The notes below the pieces were generated by a model. That model saw only the letters and a program-made list of their open reading frames with translations, did not search any database and had not been told where the DNA came from. Both the position numbers and the translations under genes were made by a program. Positions 1 to 12,266 of a DNA stretch of 64,000 nt are shown here, piece by piece. Location of the stretch: contig NC_088295.1 of the NCBI RefSeq assembly GCF_032854445.1, forward strand, positions 41,897,385 to 41,961,384, read 5' to 3'. Positions within the stretch are counted from its first letter, which is position 1, and every line of letters begins with the position of its first letter. The stretch is from Liolophura sinensis. Taxonomy: Eukaryota; Mollusca; Polyplacophora; Chitonida; Chitonidae.

Positions 1-430
1 ACTGATTAATGGTCAACTGTTTTAAGGTGAGTGTACAGATTTTACATGAATAATTTACACATTTCATTTCATGGACTGAACTCTCTTCTGATGAGATGGT
101 TTTTGGTGTTAGTGGCTATGGTTAAAATATGTCTATATTTATATGAGAAAAAGGTAGAGTAAAAACTTCATTTTAGGTAAATGTTGCACATGCATTTAAA
201 AGCCATAGATTTGTGTTTAGGACAATCCAAACCGTTTCAGAAGAGAAAACAGCACCATTTTATATGTACATGTATTTGAAAAAAAAATGCACAAATATGT
301 ATTAATTGTGATCTATTACAGGGAATGATTTCAAGGTGATATTGATACATTCTCTATGTGTACATATTATGCATACTTACATGTACATGTATGCAGGATA
401 CTGTGAACCCTGAAAGACTATAAGTGTACA
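1..430. other. non-coding flank
   Basis: No gene or named repeat is recognisable here. A donor-like TTTTAAG/GTGAGTG occurs at about 20-33, but no exon can be supported upstream of it because the window begins there. Confidence 0.4.
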
Positions 431-543
431 GGGGCCAGTTTCATGAAGCTCACTAGCTACCTTAACAACATATGTTGTAGAGATATAAAGTGCACTTGAC
501 TAAGAGCAACTTAACACTAAGTAAGCTTCATGAAACTGGCCCC
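431..543. mobile_element. foldback (MITE-like) element, copy 1
   Basis: The 113-bp segment begins with GGGGCCAGTTTCATGAAGCT (431-450) and ends with its exact reverse complement (524-543), so it has perfect 20-bp terminal inverted repeats. It has no coding capacity. A diverged second copy of 130 bp lies at 18557-18686, with the internal sequence in the opposite sense. Two dispersed copies with inverted ends indicate a small non-autonomous DNA transposon family. The superfamily cannot be assigned, because target-site duplications are not clear. Confidence 0.7.
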
Positions 544-1206
544 AGGTATAAATAAATGTATGCACACTGATGTCATGAAGTCATGGTGACATTTGGCAGT
601 ATCAATCTTAAACCTTCTCAGGGGGAGGCAATCCAGGCCGAAGGCCCTTCAGAGTTTGTACCTCAACCCTCAGTCAGACCTAACTTTTGTAACAGTGACA
701 AGGGTTAATTCTGTGAACTTTTCTCTGGGCTTGTAAGATTAGTAGAGTACCTTGACATAGCTGGTACATATGTAAAGTACTTATGATCTCGCATTTGATA
801 CTTGTGATTATACATGTACCTAAATCAATATATACAGTGCATACAGTATGGGGATTCACTGAAGATATATATGCCCCAATATTTTTAACAATAAAAGTGA
901 TATTTCCTTAATTTCCCACACATGGGTTACATAGCTTACATTGGGACTCTCCAAATGTTTTAAGTTCTACATGTGCAAATACATGTGTACATTTTGTATT
1001 GATGATTTTGATCACTACTTCGTATAGTACACAATATACACTTCGTATATCGATGTGCAGTTAAAGACCTACATATGTGTGTCTACCCACATTCAGTGAC
1101 GGTCAGTTTATACTACATAAGACAGGGCTCTGCCACAATCAACCAGAGAACTAATTGTTCAGATCTAGCTCAGTCTGGTCTGAAGCAGCGTTAAGTCAGG
1201 TTTGTC
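544..1206. other. no recognisable feature
   Basis: AT-rich non-coding sequence. I see no ORF, RNA gene or repeat that I can support. Confidence 0.4.
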
Positions 1207-1422
1207 ATGTCCCTGGCAAAGGCTTGTGATATTTTGGATGGCATTTGTGATAGGATACATGAAAAGGAACTATTAAACAAAGGTTATATTTCTATTCCAG
1301 ATGAAGAAATTTATGCCTCGGAATTTATTTTGGGGATATTTTTATACCTGTTAATTAACCCTCTATATTATACATATTTTTCATCAACGGTAAGATTTTT
1401 TCAGAAATTGTGTCATCGTTGA
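1207..1422 (+). CDS. unassigned 71-aa ORF, possible exon fragment
   Basis: The ORF opens with ATG just after a CAG/G acceptor-like site (about 1200). It begins MSLAKACDILDGICDRIHEK and continues to IPDEEIYASEFILG and a hydrophobic stretch. A donor-like CAACG/GTAAGA lies near 1389, so the coding part could end there. I recognise no family. The mixed helical composition resembles real protein more than most chance ORFs here, but the length is within chance expectation. It does not splice in frame to the ORF at 1821 with the sites I can see. Confidence 0.2.
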   Translation: MSLAKACDILDGICDRIHEKELLNKGYISIPDEEIYASEFILGIFLYLLINPLYYTYFSSTVRFFQKLCHR

Positions 1423-1541
1423 TCTTACTCGGAGGTCATTGAATACCCCCGAAGTGCCCAAGCTCGATGAACCGTGTCACTAAAGTGCTCACAAGGTGAC
1501 ATGGGCTAGCTTAGCGCCCCCTCCACGCCAATAATCATCGT

Positions 1542-1549
1542 TGACGTCA
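1542..1549. promoter_or_regulatory. CRE palindrome TGACGTCA
   Basis: A perfect 8-bp cAMP-response-element palindrome lies in a locally GC-richer patch (about 1440-1580). One site in isolation is weak evidence for a promoter. Confidence 0.3.
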
Positions 1550-1818
1550 CTGCTGCTAGGTAGTTGAGAAAACTGTACCCTGAAGCCATTTTGACCCACC
1601 AAAGTTAAATATGAAAAATTTGTTGGTAGTGTCGTATGTTATTACACATAATAATCTGCTCATTAGGAATTAAAACAAAGTGTTTCATGTGTCCTATTTA
1701 AATAAAAAATTTCATCTGGGTTCAAATTTTTTCTTCTAATGCCTTGTACCAAACATGTGAAAATGATGTTAATTGGAGATTTAAGTAAATTTCATACAGA
1801 TGTAACTTGTATTTGTAG

Positions 1819-2105
1819 ACATGAGCAGTAGATTTTTGATCTTGCCAACTAAACTTGTTACCAATGATGCTTGGTATGATAAGATTGAAAATGTCAGGGA
1901 CATCTTGTGGATGTCAGGTTTAGATTTTGTTTCCTCTGTACTAGCACGTACCTTTATGTACTGTGACCTATGCATTGAACAGTTATTAAAACTGTCTGAT
2001 GCACCTGCCACATACATTCTGTTTTTGAGATCCATTTACCTGCAGATATGGCTGGCTCAGCTGGGACCTGAAGTCAGAAGGTTGGTGAGGTGTACATGTA
2101 CATAA
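1819..2105 (+). CDS. unassigned ORF / possible exon
   Basis: The ORF follows a TTTGTAG acceptor-like site, starts with ATG at 1821 and encodes 94 residues. The segment from about residue 11 to 85 (TNDAWYDKIENVRDILWMSG, then LDFVSSVLARTFMYCDLC, then helical Leu-rich sequence) has three Trp and an amphipathic-helical look. A GTTG/GTGAGG donor-like site near 2084 would end it as an exon. I cannot name a family. The opposite strand is also open over 1781-2035, so coding status is uncertain. It may be an exon of a gene whose other exons are unseen, a transposon relic, or chance. Confidence 0.28.
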
Positions 2106-2149
2106 ATGACAGTAAAGTGTGCATGTAGATTACTGTATTTTCCTGTCTG

Positions 2150-2345
2150 GCATGTAAAAATGCACTTTCAGATGCACATGAAGGCCTTAACATTATACTT
2201 TTGTTGCCATCACTTCAGTTTTTGTGATAAAAAATTAACATTCACAAAAAAATGTTTAGTTGTCATATAATGTAGATGAATCAACTAAAATCAAGCAAAA
2301 TGTGTCACATGAAGAAAGTCAAACTTCAGATGAAAGTAAATTTAT
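2150..2345 (+). repeat. dispersed repeat, family E copy 1
   Basis: The run from ACTTTCAGATGCACATGAAG through the tract containing AATCAACTAAAATCAAGC resembles 62333-62520 over most of its length (for example AAGGCCTTAA/CAGGCCTTAA and GAATCAATCAAAATTAAGC). Two diverged copies 60 kb apart indicate an old interspersed repeat of unknown class. Confidence 0.45.
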
Positions 2346-4407
2346 ATTCTTGAGGTTGTCATACATTGGTAACACCAACCAATTAAATCAATAAATAGAT
2401 AACTGTTTTACCTGTATGGGGCTTCTTTACAGCCTATAACATGTAATTATGCTTCGTGGCTATCTGCAGTTGAGATATATGTGTCAGCAATAAATGTTTC
2501 TAATGCTCCTCCATATTTTATTTGAGGACTGATGTCAACTAAATGTATGCTCTTTGAATTTGAATGGTATTTCTGCATGTTGAGGAGATGTAAGGTGTAC
2601 CTGACACTCTCTCAAATTACCTAGATAATAAGGTAATGCAGGGCTATCAACCTGAGATGTTGCAACATTAGTGTGACATCCTTTTGTGCTATAACATTGC
2701 CATTTCATGGCATGTATGGGCAAGACATGGCACATGCGAGCTAGTATATACAGTAGTTAGTCAATACATGAAGAATGACTTTTACTTCCTGAAATATTTC
2801 TTTATTAAAGGATTTGCAAGGTAATTCGAGACATAATAGTTCTCTTTTGTTTTTATGTTTTACTGTTGTATATACCTGCTCATGTTAAAGATGCGTTAAT
2901 TTACCCAGAATGCTGTAACTAAAAGTGATGTCACAAAAGGATGTCATCATGACGTTTTAAAGTAACCACTTGAAACTCGTATATTGAAATGTGTGATTTT
3001 CTCAGTCTTCTCAGAACATTTAATTAGCTGATGACCATTTCATAAATACCATGAAATTTTAGACATTTATATTTGAGAATGGTGCTACATCTGACATTTT
3101 CTTCTTTCTTTATTTACATCCCAGCTCATAAGTCTTAAAGGCACCAACATAAGAAGTTCTGGGGAAAATTCTACATGCGCATGTAGGCCAACATCTGAAA
3201 TGTGTATGCATTTTACACGTAAACCCTGTACAGTTTTAAGGCATTCCTATCTTTACTATTGCAGCCAAGGTATCCTTTAACCCAATATGTACCTATACTT
3301 TATGTGGGCAGTGAAACATAACACCATGCTGTATGCTTGGAAAGAAAACCAGTGTACATTGTGTACATGTATATGCAGGATAAAACAGGACTACATTTCA
3401 TGGGCATCGAGAGACACAAGACACACACATCCTGTTTTGCTTCACAGAAATCAGGACAGGAAGTGTTCTAGCTCATCTCTTGTCCAACAGGTACTACACT
3501 GAGTACATACATGTATACACATACAAGTACTGCAGTATGTCGAAGGGATAACATCAGTTATACTGTAATTCATCAACCTGTTTGCATGTTTGCAATATGT
3601 TTAAAAAGAGGTGAATAATATTATAGCTGCTCTTTGGTGTGTAAAAAGGGTGAGAAATTGAGTTACAACAGTACAGATGTACATGTATGTGTGGACTATT
3701 GTTACAAGTGTACTGATATGTACAGACATGCCACAGAATGCTGTTGCCCTGTTCAATCTATAATGCCTACCATGAATCTTCAGAACGGTTCAGATTGTAT
3801 GTTTTTGTACAGCTTTTGGCTAAATTCACCTATACCAACATAATCTATATGTGTAATTTAGAAATTTATCTGTAAATAGTACTGTCAGTTCCACAGGTGT
3901 ATGTTTTATACTTATGCTGGACACAATCTCAAATAACCATCACATCCCATCACATGTCACATATAGCATAGATTTGCTGTTTTAATAATGTACGCCTTTA
4001 TGATTTATCTGTAGCTATATTCACATCCCGCTAATGTAGGTTTACGAAGGCAAATGCTGATACTGGTAAATTATGCAAGCTACCATTATACAATATATGC
4101 ATTTTTGTGGGGGTATATGCACATTGTGCTGAGTGATCGTATTATTCCAGTTTAATAGGTAAATAATATACTCTACCGAGGTCAAAACCAGCTGACTTGC
4201 TCATTAAAATCTGACACAAGCTTATTTTTACAAGTTCTATCCATTACTTCATTCATCTCACACATTAGAGTGCTAGAGTGTATAGCCATACAAGTAACAT
4301 CCATCCACATGTAACTGCTGATAGTGAGATACATATGTAATTTATGGTGAATAACATATAGTTATGAAGTACATACATGTGGGATCCTTTTAAAGCTATC
4401 TTACAGC
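2346..4407. other. non-coding, with a partial family D repeat
   Basis: No supported gene. A short stretch at about 3566-3605 (TTCATCAACCTGTTTGCATG) resembles the head of the family D repeat seen at 13995 and 21710. Several TACATGTA words occur. Confidence 0.35.
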
Positions 4408-4552
4408 GTGAATCTGACAGCAACCTGCAGATAGTCGTGGGTTTGCCTCGGGCTCTCCCCACCTTCCTCCCACCATAATGCTGGCTGTCGTACAAGTAAA
4501 AAAAAATTATTTTTTTTTGAGTACGGTGTTAAACACCAATTAAATAAATACA
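4408..4552 (+). mobile_element. SINE family A, 3' part
   Basis: It contains the family A landmarks in order: CTGACAGCAACCTGCAGATA, GTCGTGGGTTT, CCTCCCACCATAATGCTGGC, then GAGTACGGTGTTAAACACCA and an AATTAAATAAATA tail. It is 5' truncated and lacks the tRNA-like head. Confidence 0.75.
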
Positions 4553-4569
4553 GGTAAATAGTACATGTA

Positions 4570-5000
4570 CCTTCCAGACAAACCTCAATGAAATCTTTTT
4601 AAGATGAATGGAACTGTCAGAGTCAGGTAAAATGTGCAACTTAGTTACTACGTGAACGCAATATATTTCATTCTTGTGAAATTTTCAGATTTAAACTGGA
4701 CATTTCTGCATAGTAATTTGAGATTTATTCAACTCTGAGAACAAATAGAATATATGTAGAACACCCTAAATAACCTAAAAATTTGACCACACACAAGCAT
4801 ATTTGGAGGCAAATAGATGTATTGAGACATTACTTTTGATGCAAAAATTTACATATTCCCAGTAGGCTATCATTATACCTTCCAAACATGTCTCAAAGTA
4901 CCTCATTAAATTCAATAGAACTCCCAGAATCTTGATAAATGAGCAGTTAAGTCATGGACAGAGTTTTAGGTCATTTAGGTATATATATGAACACGGTGTA
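4570..5000. repeat. two diverged copies of one unnamed repeat
   Basis: ACCTTCCAGACAAACCTCAA (about 4570) and ACCTTCCAAACATGTCTCAA (about 4879) begin segments that stay similar for some 70 bp (AATGGAACTGTCAGAGTC against AATAGAACTCCCAGAATC). No coding potential. Confidence 0.3.
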
Positions 5001-6089
5001 TTGTGAGAAACGAGTAGTGTGATTTAAGCCTTTCGTCTTAAGGCACATGTATGCATCATTACAATTTTTGAAGTGTTTTCAAGTGAAAGAACAATAAATT
5101 AATCAGCTAAGTCACTAATGGTAATGTTTCAGGGTTAAAGGTAAAGAAAAATTAAATATCCATCAATCAAATACCATTGAAAAGAGTATGTATTTCCTGG
5201 CAGGTGCATGCCATAATAAAATTCTAATATGTTCCTCAAGTTGATAAATTATAAATAAAGTCAGCTTTGCAGTTTTTAGGCTTTACGTGTATGGTGAGGA
5301 AAAATGGCAAGATTATACAGCAGGCACCACCAGATAGAAAAAAATGTGCTCTTTTCAGCCTGTATTATCATGTTTTTAAGTTTTCTTCTCCTGTAGTGAA
5401 TAAGAGTCTAAAAGGATGTATTTCATTGGGGCTGACATAATGGCAATGTTCACCGCGTTACCTGCACATAGCACACTGTGACACATCACTGTTTTAGATT
5501 AAGTTGCAGGTTTTATTTCAGTAGCTTATTATGAATAAAATATGACATTTTCTGGTACGTTACTAAGCTCTTAGGTTAAACGATCACATGTAGCTTATCT
5601 TCAGTGAAAATAAATGTATCTACAGGGTCAGACAGTGCTTAGCCAAGATATTGTAATGAGATTATGATGATCACCATTGTGTTTCCTGATGTACAAATTA
5701 GTTTTCACCCAAAAAAAAAAACAGGCAAAAACGAAAAACTAACTCTCATTAGTTGCAATCCCGTAAAAGTCAGTGGCATTCTTTTACTCTTGCCACTCGT
5801 TAATGGTCCAACTCACTGACAGACGAACAAAGCAGTTCATAATGATAATGGAGCTGCTTGACACAGAAAAAAATACCCATCATAACTAGATGTTTATGTA
5901 ATCAAACAGTTTCTTTATTGAACTTTGAGTCAAATTACATGTACCTAGCGTAATATGTATTACTTCACTGTCATCACTTACTTGCAGGGCTTGGTACATT
6001 CAGCTCTAAGGTCCTGTTGTTTAACGTTATGGTTATGTTTCTTATCTTTTCAGTAAATAAGGTAATTGTTGTTTGTAATTTTGTCTGGT
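5001..6089. other. no recognisable feature
   Basis: AT-rich non-coding sequence with an A(11) run near 5710. Nothing else can be supported. Confidence 0.35.
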
Positions 6090-6243
6090 GTTTTGTCATG
6101 CGAGAACACTTGACATCACCCATCACTGACGTCACTCATTACTAACATATAGCCACAAATGACGTCGTACTTTCAAATGTGTACGACGTCATTCTAGGAG
6201 AACTGCCTTACGCCGACGTTATATTTGCCTGATTCATCGTCAG
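6090..6243 (+). promoter_or_regulatory. CRE cluster with inverted repeat and downstream splice donor
   Basis: There is a perfect TGACGTCA at 6127-6134. AATGACGTCGTAC (6158-6170) is followed, after a 10-nt spacer, by its exact reverse complement (6181-6193), placing two more CRE half-palindromes head to head. About 50 nt further, CGTCAG/GTAAGAA gives a good donor at 6243/6244. Clustered CREs immediately before a donor with no obvious upstream acceptor is the layout of a promoter with a non-coding first exon. Which gene it would serve is not visible. Confidence 0.4.
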
Positions 6244-9034
6244 GTAAGAATTATCATCACATCACATCAAGAAAATTCTACGGAAACTGACGACAATTTT
6301 GTTTTTAGTATTCCTCACATATAGGGATTAAATAGTGTTATTCGTCGTAAATTTTTATGATCCTTGGTGCTAGCTATACTCCATAGGATATCCTTCATTT
6401 CATTTCAACAGTTCCACCTGGTTTCTCTTGGCACTGAAGTAGCACTTTAATGTAGCAAAAATTAAGATATCCATACCCTATATAATTTATCAAACACATT
6501 TTCTGGCTCAGTAGACGTATCCCTATATTTATGACCTTAATAATGCCACAAAGTGTAAGAAAGGAGTACAGAATTCAGATGTTTACATGTACATATAGGT
6601 GTTCAGGGACTATTGCATGCTGGTCTGTCAGTAGCCATATGTGATCACATTACCAGAAAACAACATACATCATGTACTCCCCACAAAGCATTTGGCGGGG
6701 GGGGGGGGGGGGGGGGGGGGGAGGCTGAGTGCCAGCAACACAGGCACATGTACAAGTATAGTTATTTAGGTCAAAGGGTCATGGGTTAAAGGTTGTAGCT
6801 AAATAAGCCCACATATCTTACAGGCCACTGCTCAGCTACCTGATGAACTTTGTCCATTTATCTGTTGATAGCTGTAGGCTGTTTAGCAGACATGTCTATG
6901 CATTACTTGATATTGCACAATGTGCATATGGAAGTAACAGAAAAATGACCAGTGATTACTTGTTACATGCATGTTTACCACTCAAGTGATGGAACTACCT
7001 ATTTCCGTGCCATCTGTAATTAACTGACAGCTGCATTTAGCATGTATTGCAAGTTGTAAATGTTAGGTTTACCATTTGACTACACTTAACACTAGCCAAA
7101 TTTTCTGTGTACATACCGTTACTTATCATATTGACTACAAATGTGATATTCTGCCTTATTTTATACGTCGGTTGTCAACCTGACTTTCCTCTATTTAAAG
7201 CAAATTGAGGAAGATTAAATCAAAAACAGGTTTTTATCTATATTAATTATATGGACATTTCTGTGTAAACCAGACAGAGACTGAGCTTAGTTTGTATTCT
7301 CGTTCGAAACTCATAACATTTCTCTATTTAACATGAACAGAAAAAAACTGAGAATACAGTAATACAGGTTTTGATAAGAACTGTGCAAATTAGTCTTATT
7401 CCATATATGGCTGATTAAATTGTGTTTTCATACACATAAATTATACATCTATCAAATAAATAACACATACACATATGTAAATGTAGGTATAAAATAAATT
7501 AGCCTGCCTCGAATATTCATTTGTTTATGGAGATTTAAGTGTTGTTGTGGGTTTTAAAATGAAAAATTTGCACATATTTCTGAAAGTTGTTTTAAGTCTT
7601 TTCAGGAATCGTGAATACACCTTGAAGTATATGCATCTCAGTGAACATACACTGTGTCTACATGTGAATTTAGTTCATATAATTTAATATATCCCCTCGG
7701 TGTCAACAGTGTTTGTAATGCAGTTTGCGCAATCATGCGTTCAATGGAGATGGCATGTCTTCCATCAATATGGCGTGCAAGTCTGCACCTGACAGATCAG
7801 AAGGTCTGTCAGATTGTCTGTCAAGGGTTGAATAATGAGAGCAAATGCCTTTGACATAAGGCCATATGTAGGAAAAATTGTAGGACCTTATCCCAGACTT
7901 TATAGGTGACATTGTGCATAAAAATTACACAAAAGACAGCTCAATATGAGGGGTTTTGAGAGCTTAGAAATCTGCAAATGAAAGAAATGTGTATGAAAAG
8001 TTAACTTTTGATTGGTAAGCCATCATATTTTTGTTCAGTTTTCTTGTTGATTTTAATACAGGTTGATTCGTTTTACCACAGTTTGAATGTAGCTTGGGAA
8101 GCCAAACGTTTTCCAGAACTGAAATGGCTAGAGATATGGCCCTGGAATTCTATAATGCTATATACAGTACAGCATAGTGATGTATCCAAGAATGATAAGC
8201 TTTATGGTATGTCATTGTCCTAGGCTTTGTATGAAATACTGGGATTTTTTTTTTTTTTTGGTCTGAAAAAGGGGATATACTTCCCTGGAAGCCCATGTTG
8301 TCTGCTGTCAAATCCTATTGAAAATTTGATGTCAATGCATGCGCACAAGTGTTTTGAATAGCGTAGCAGCAATACATGCTGATGTTGCTTAGTGTCCGTA
8401 CATTGACAAGTATGCACATACATGTAGTTGCCTGGAAGTCTGTCAACCCAAGTCAGTGAAAGAGAATGGGTTCAGGTTGGATTCAGGATTCCTTGCACCA
8501 ACTTAATTACTGCTATTGTTGAGTTCCCCCTTTATATGGCTACCACCACTAGAATTGTACCAAAATAAATCAAACTATCACAGGGTTACCAAGTTCTTAT
8601 TCGACATCAGTAAACAAGGCGGGCTTGTTTTTGTGATGATATCAGTGGTCTAGAGTAGACTGTCTAGACAACCTGACCAATTTGTCAAGGTTATATTGAT
8701 TCCACAAAGTCAATTTTTTTTCCTAGTATAAATTGGTATTCTCAGCAGTGGTTGAGAGCATGTGCCACTTGGTTCGTTGTTTATTGATAGGTTGAATATG
8801 AGGGAATAATGTGAAAACTGTTGCCTTAATGCGTTCCCTCCCCCCCCCCCTCCCCCCACAGTAATCATCATGTATCATCATTGTCCTCTAACAAATATTG
8901 TCAAGTGGATTCTGGTCTATTCAGCGTACAGACAATACTGAATTTGAGATCTACAGCTGTACAGTACATGTAGATATTTGTATAAAAGAAATGTATAAAT
9001 TGTGATGCACCTCCTCTTGTACTATAACAGATGA
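6244..9034. other. non-coding, with homopolymer tracts
   Basis: No supported gene. It contains a G(25) run (6697-6721), a T-rich run near 8246, and C(11)TC(6) at 8840-8857. The short ORFs have no recognisable content. Confidence 0.4.
6697..6721. repeat. poly(G) tract of 25
   Basis: An uninterrupted run of 25 G in an otherwise AT-rich region. Such runs are prone to length error in assembly. Confidence 0.9.
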
Positions 9035-9154
9035 ACAATAAGGTTTCATTTTACACTGTACATAAACAATAAGATTTCATTTTACACTGTACATAAACAA
9101 TAAGGTTTCATTTTACGCTGTACATAAACAATAAGGTTTCATTTATATACTGCA
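9035..9154. repeat. 31-bp tandem repeat, about 4 copies
   Basis: Four head-to-tail copies of a 31-bp unit beginning ACAATAAGGTTTCATTTTAC. The last is truncated and diverged (TTTATATACTGCACA). No coding role. Confidence 0.85.
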
Positions 9155-9862
9155 CATGATCATGTTCAGTACATGTGGGTTCAGGCTTTACACCATTCTG
9201 GCAGTGTATGGTTTCAGAATTTTAGGCTGACAGGAACGAGAACTGGCAAAATTTTTAATTTGTGTTTTGTAACATTCAATGACAATGGAGTATTTTACAT
9301 GCCAATATTTCATCAGATTTATGGAGTCTTGTCAATTTTAAACAGTATGCAAATGTAATATACTGCAGGTACATACTGGTGCTGTCCTGCCTATTTTGTA
9401 AACTACAAATTCTAATACATGTGTTATGGAGTAATGAAGTCATTAACCACAAGGTGATAGATCTTCTTTTATTATAACTGATCATAATCATATAACTGGA
9501 AAGCTAGTGATTTAAAAGTGGGTTCATGTTTTTATAATCATACACTTCATGGACATACAGGAATATATGATTATGGAAGTGTGGAATAGGTTTTAATTAT
9601 GAAATGCTAATTGTTTAAATTTGCTGATGATTTGATCATGCATGTACTATTATAATTGGCCTTGTGAAAAACATCATTTTATTTAGGCCTTCACCAGAAA
9701 CACATGTATATCTGGATGAAGAAAACTTTTGCAATATTACTGTAATTGTAGGTGTATACTCATTACATGTATCGGAATTTATTGCCTAATTAGCCACATT
9801 GTTCATAGCAAATGATAATGCGAGTTGTTGCTTCTTCAGTTAACAATTGTTAATGGGTTGTA

Positions 9863-10111
9863 TGGGCCTCGGTGGCCTAGTGATTAGTGTGCTGGTGCAG
9901 CACAATGGCCCAGGGGCCTTTTAGCAATGTAATCGGTGTGAGTTCAAGTCCAGCTCATGCTGGCTTCCTCTCTGGTCATACATTTGAAGGTCTGACAGCA
10001 ACCTGTGCCCAGCTCGGTTTCCTTGTAACATAACGCAAGCGGCCATCGCAGGAGTGAAATATTTTTCAGTGTAGCTTGGAACACCAGTCATATAAGTAAA
10101 TTAATAAATCA
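9863..10111 (+). mobile_element. SINE family A, near full length
   Basis: The tRNA-derived head has an A-box-like TGGCCTAGTGATTAG (9872-9886) and a B-box-like GAGTTCAAGTCC (9940-9951). It is followed by the family body (CAGCTCATGCTGGCTTCCTC, CTGACAGCAACCTGTG) and an AT-rich TTAATAAATCA tail. This copy shows that family A is a Pol III-type, tRNA-derived SINE. Confidence 0.8.
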
Positions 10112-10416
10112 GTGGGCTGTTCACATACATGTATGGGAAAAAAATTCTTTCCATTTAATTACACACGAATGTACATGTATAACATGATAAACAGGTGTAC
10201 TGTGAACGTGGATCACTTGGCCAGTCAGTATTGTATATTTAGTGTAAGCACAATATTATTAGTAAATGTTTACATGTTCATATTTATGCTCACATGCCAT
10301 GGTTAGAATGGTTGTTTTCAATACTTTTCCTTTTGTTTCCATTGAGTTATTCAGTTGTGTGGGTGCATCACATACATGTGCATGATGGACGCTTGTATAC
10401 AAAATATATGTTTGCT

Positions 10417-10776
10417 TTGGTGGCCTGAAGGTTAGAGTGTCTGCCTCGACGTCGGTAGACCACAGGATCATCTCCGGGCCGGATCGTACCAAAGGCTTTA
10501 AAAATGGTACTTGATGCTGCGTCGCTTGGTGCTCAACACTGAGAGGTTAGAGCAAGGAAACAGAACTAGTTGACTTATTGTCAGTATGTTGTGACAGAAT
10601 GGGGTGTCATGTCTGGTGTCTTCAGCATGATACCTCAGTGGCAGCAGCACTGTGGCGGCATTGAGTCGTGCTGCCACAAGAAGACACAATATATGTACAT
10701 GCACCTAATCAACATTACATGACTGAAAAATTGTTAAGTACAGCATTAAACCCCAAGCAAACATACATACATACAC
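10417..10776 (+). mobile_element. SINE family B, near full length
   Basis: The head GGTGGCCTGAAGGTTAGAGT resembles a tRNA A box. The body carries CTGAGAGGTTAGAGCAAGGA, GGTGTCATGTCTGGTGTCTT and GCCACAAGAAGACACAATAT, and the tail is ACTGAAAAATTGTTAAGTAC then (CATA)n. Further copies are at 18020-18307 and 56837-57198. Confidence 0.85.
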
Positions 10777-11380
10777 TTAGGAAAGTGCAGCAGTAATTTG
10801 CCAAAGGTCTGCTGACTTACCATTGGCAAGACCACCCATAAAACTGACTTACTTGTATTGCACTGTATAATAATTTTAGCCTTGTCAGGATCCAGTGGGG
10901 AAAATGTTGCTTTTGTATTGTTCAAATTAATGAAAACATTATGTACAAAAATTTGGAAGAATTACTTCCATAAATTATAAAAGCTGTGTTGAATGAAGTT
11001 ATCAGACAACCGACATATCTGTACTTTATACAACCAATGTCAAATAATGTGGTGATGTTATCATTACAAACCATGTAGATCAGGCTTACACGAATAAGTC
11101 TATTATAGTATATTTATAGAACCATGAAGTGTCAATGCATACCTAAGGGAAGTAATATTACTTGTTTATCCTCTCACTTCCCCTGTCATTGATATCTCAA
11201 TCTGTAGTCATCTTACATTTTTGCACATGGGTGCAATTAGCTGTGAGACCAAAAACTGTTTATTAACTTATGCACACATATATGATTAACTTTAAACCAA
11301 CAGCATTTTGATTAATGTTGATTTGCAAGACTTATGATTGTTAATTTGGTTTCAAGGCATATACTTACAAAAGACAGTGG
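10777..11380. other. no recognisable feature
   Basis: Non-coding AT-rich sequence between a SINE and a minisatellite. Nothing can be supported. Confidence 0.35.
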
Positions 11381-12266
11381 ACACCTGTATGGTTTTCCTT
11401 GCATACACAATCAGCAAACATGTGTGTGGTTTTCCGTAACACCTGTATGGTTTCCCATACATAAGCGCTCGATGAACACGTGTATGGTTTTCCATGCATA
11501 CACGTTCAACAAACACCTGTATGGTTTTCCATACATACACGTTCAACAAAACACCTGTATGGTTTTCCATGCATACACATTCAGCAAACACCTGTATGGT
11601 TTTCCATACATACACGTTCAGCAATACACCTGTATGGTTTTCCATGCATAAAAGTTCAACAAACACCTGTATGGTTTTCCATGCATACACGTTCAACAAA
11701 ACACCTGTATGGTTTTCCATGCATACACGTTCAATAAACATCTGTATGCATACATGTTCAACAAACACCTGTATGGTTTTCCATGCATACATGTTCAACA
11801 AACACCTGTATGGTTTTCCATGCATACATGTTCAACAAACACCTGTATGGTTTTCCATACATACACGTTCAACAAAACACCTGTAAGGTTTTCCATGCAT
11901 ACAAGTTCAGCAAACACCTGTATGGTTTTCCATTTATACACGTTCAACAAAACACCTGTATGGTTTTCCATGCATACATGTTCAACAAACACCTGTATGG
12001 TTTTCCATACATACATGTTCAACAAAACACCTGTATGGTTTTCTATGCATACACGTTCAACAAACACCTGTATGGTTTTCCATGCATACACGTTCAACAA
12101 AACACCTGTATGCATACATGTTCAACAAACACCTGTATGGTTTTCCATGCATACACGTTCAACAAACACTCGTATAGTTTTCCATGCATACATGTTCAAC
12201 AAAACACCCGTATAGTTTTCCATGCATACATGTTCAACAAAACACCCGTATAGTTTTCCATGCATA
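11381..12266. repeat. 37/38-bp minisatellite, about 23 units
   Basis: The tandem units run ACACCTGTATGGTTTTCCAT, then GCATACACGTTCAACAAA. Units mostly alternate between 37 bp (AAA before the next CACC) and 38 bp (AAAA), giving a 75-bp dimer. The dimer often also alternates CCATGCAT with CCATACAT. Two units (about 11736 and 12103) lack the same internal TGGTTTTCCA segment. The 75-bp dimer is a multiple of three, so several frames on both strands stay open by arithmetic. I do not regard those ORFs as genes. Confidence 0.93.

Noticed and set aside
9863-10111. tRNA gene
   Set aside because: A- and B-box-like words are present, but there is no cloverleaf; the sequence continues into a repeated SINE body found elsewhere in the window.
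11381-12266. CRISPR-like array (regular repeats of about 37 bp)
   Set aside because: Units are contiguous with no unique spacers, and the DNA is eukaryotic.
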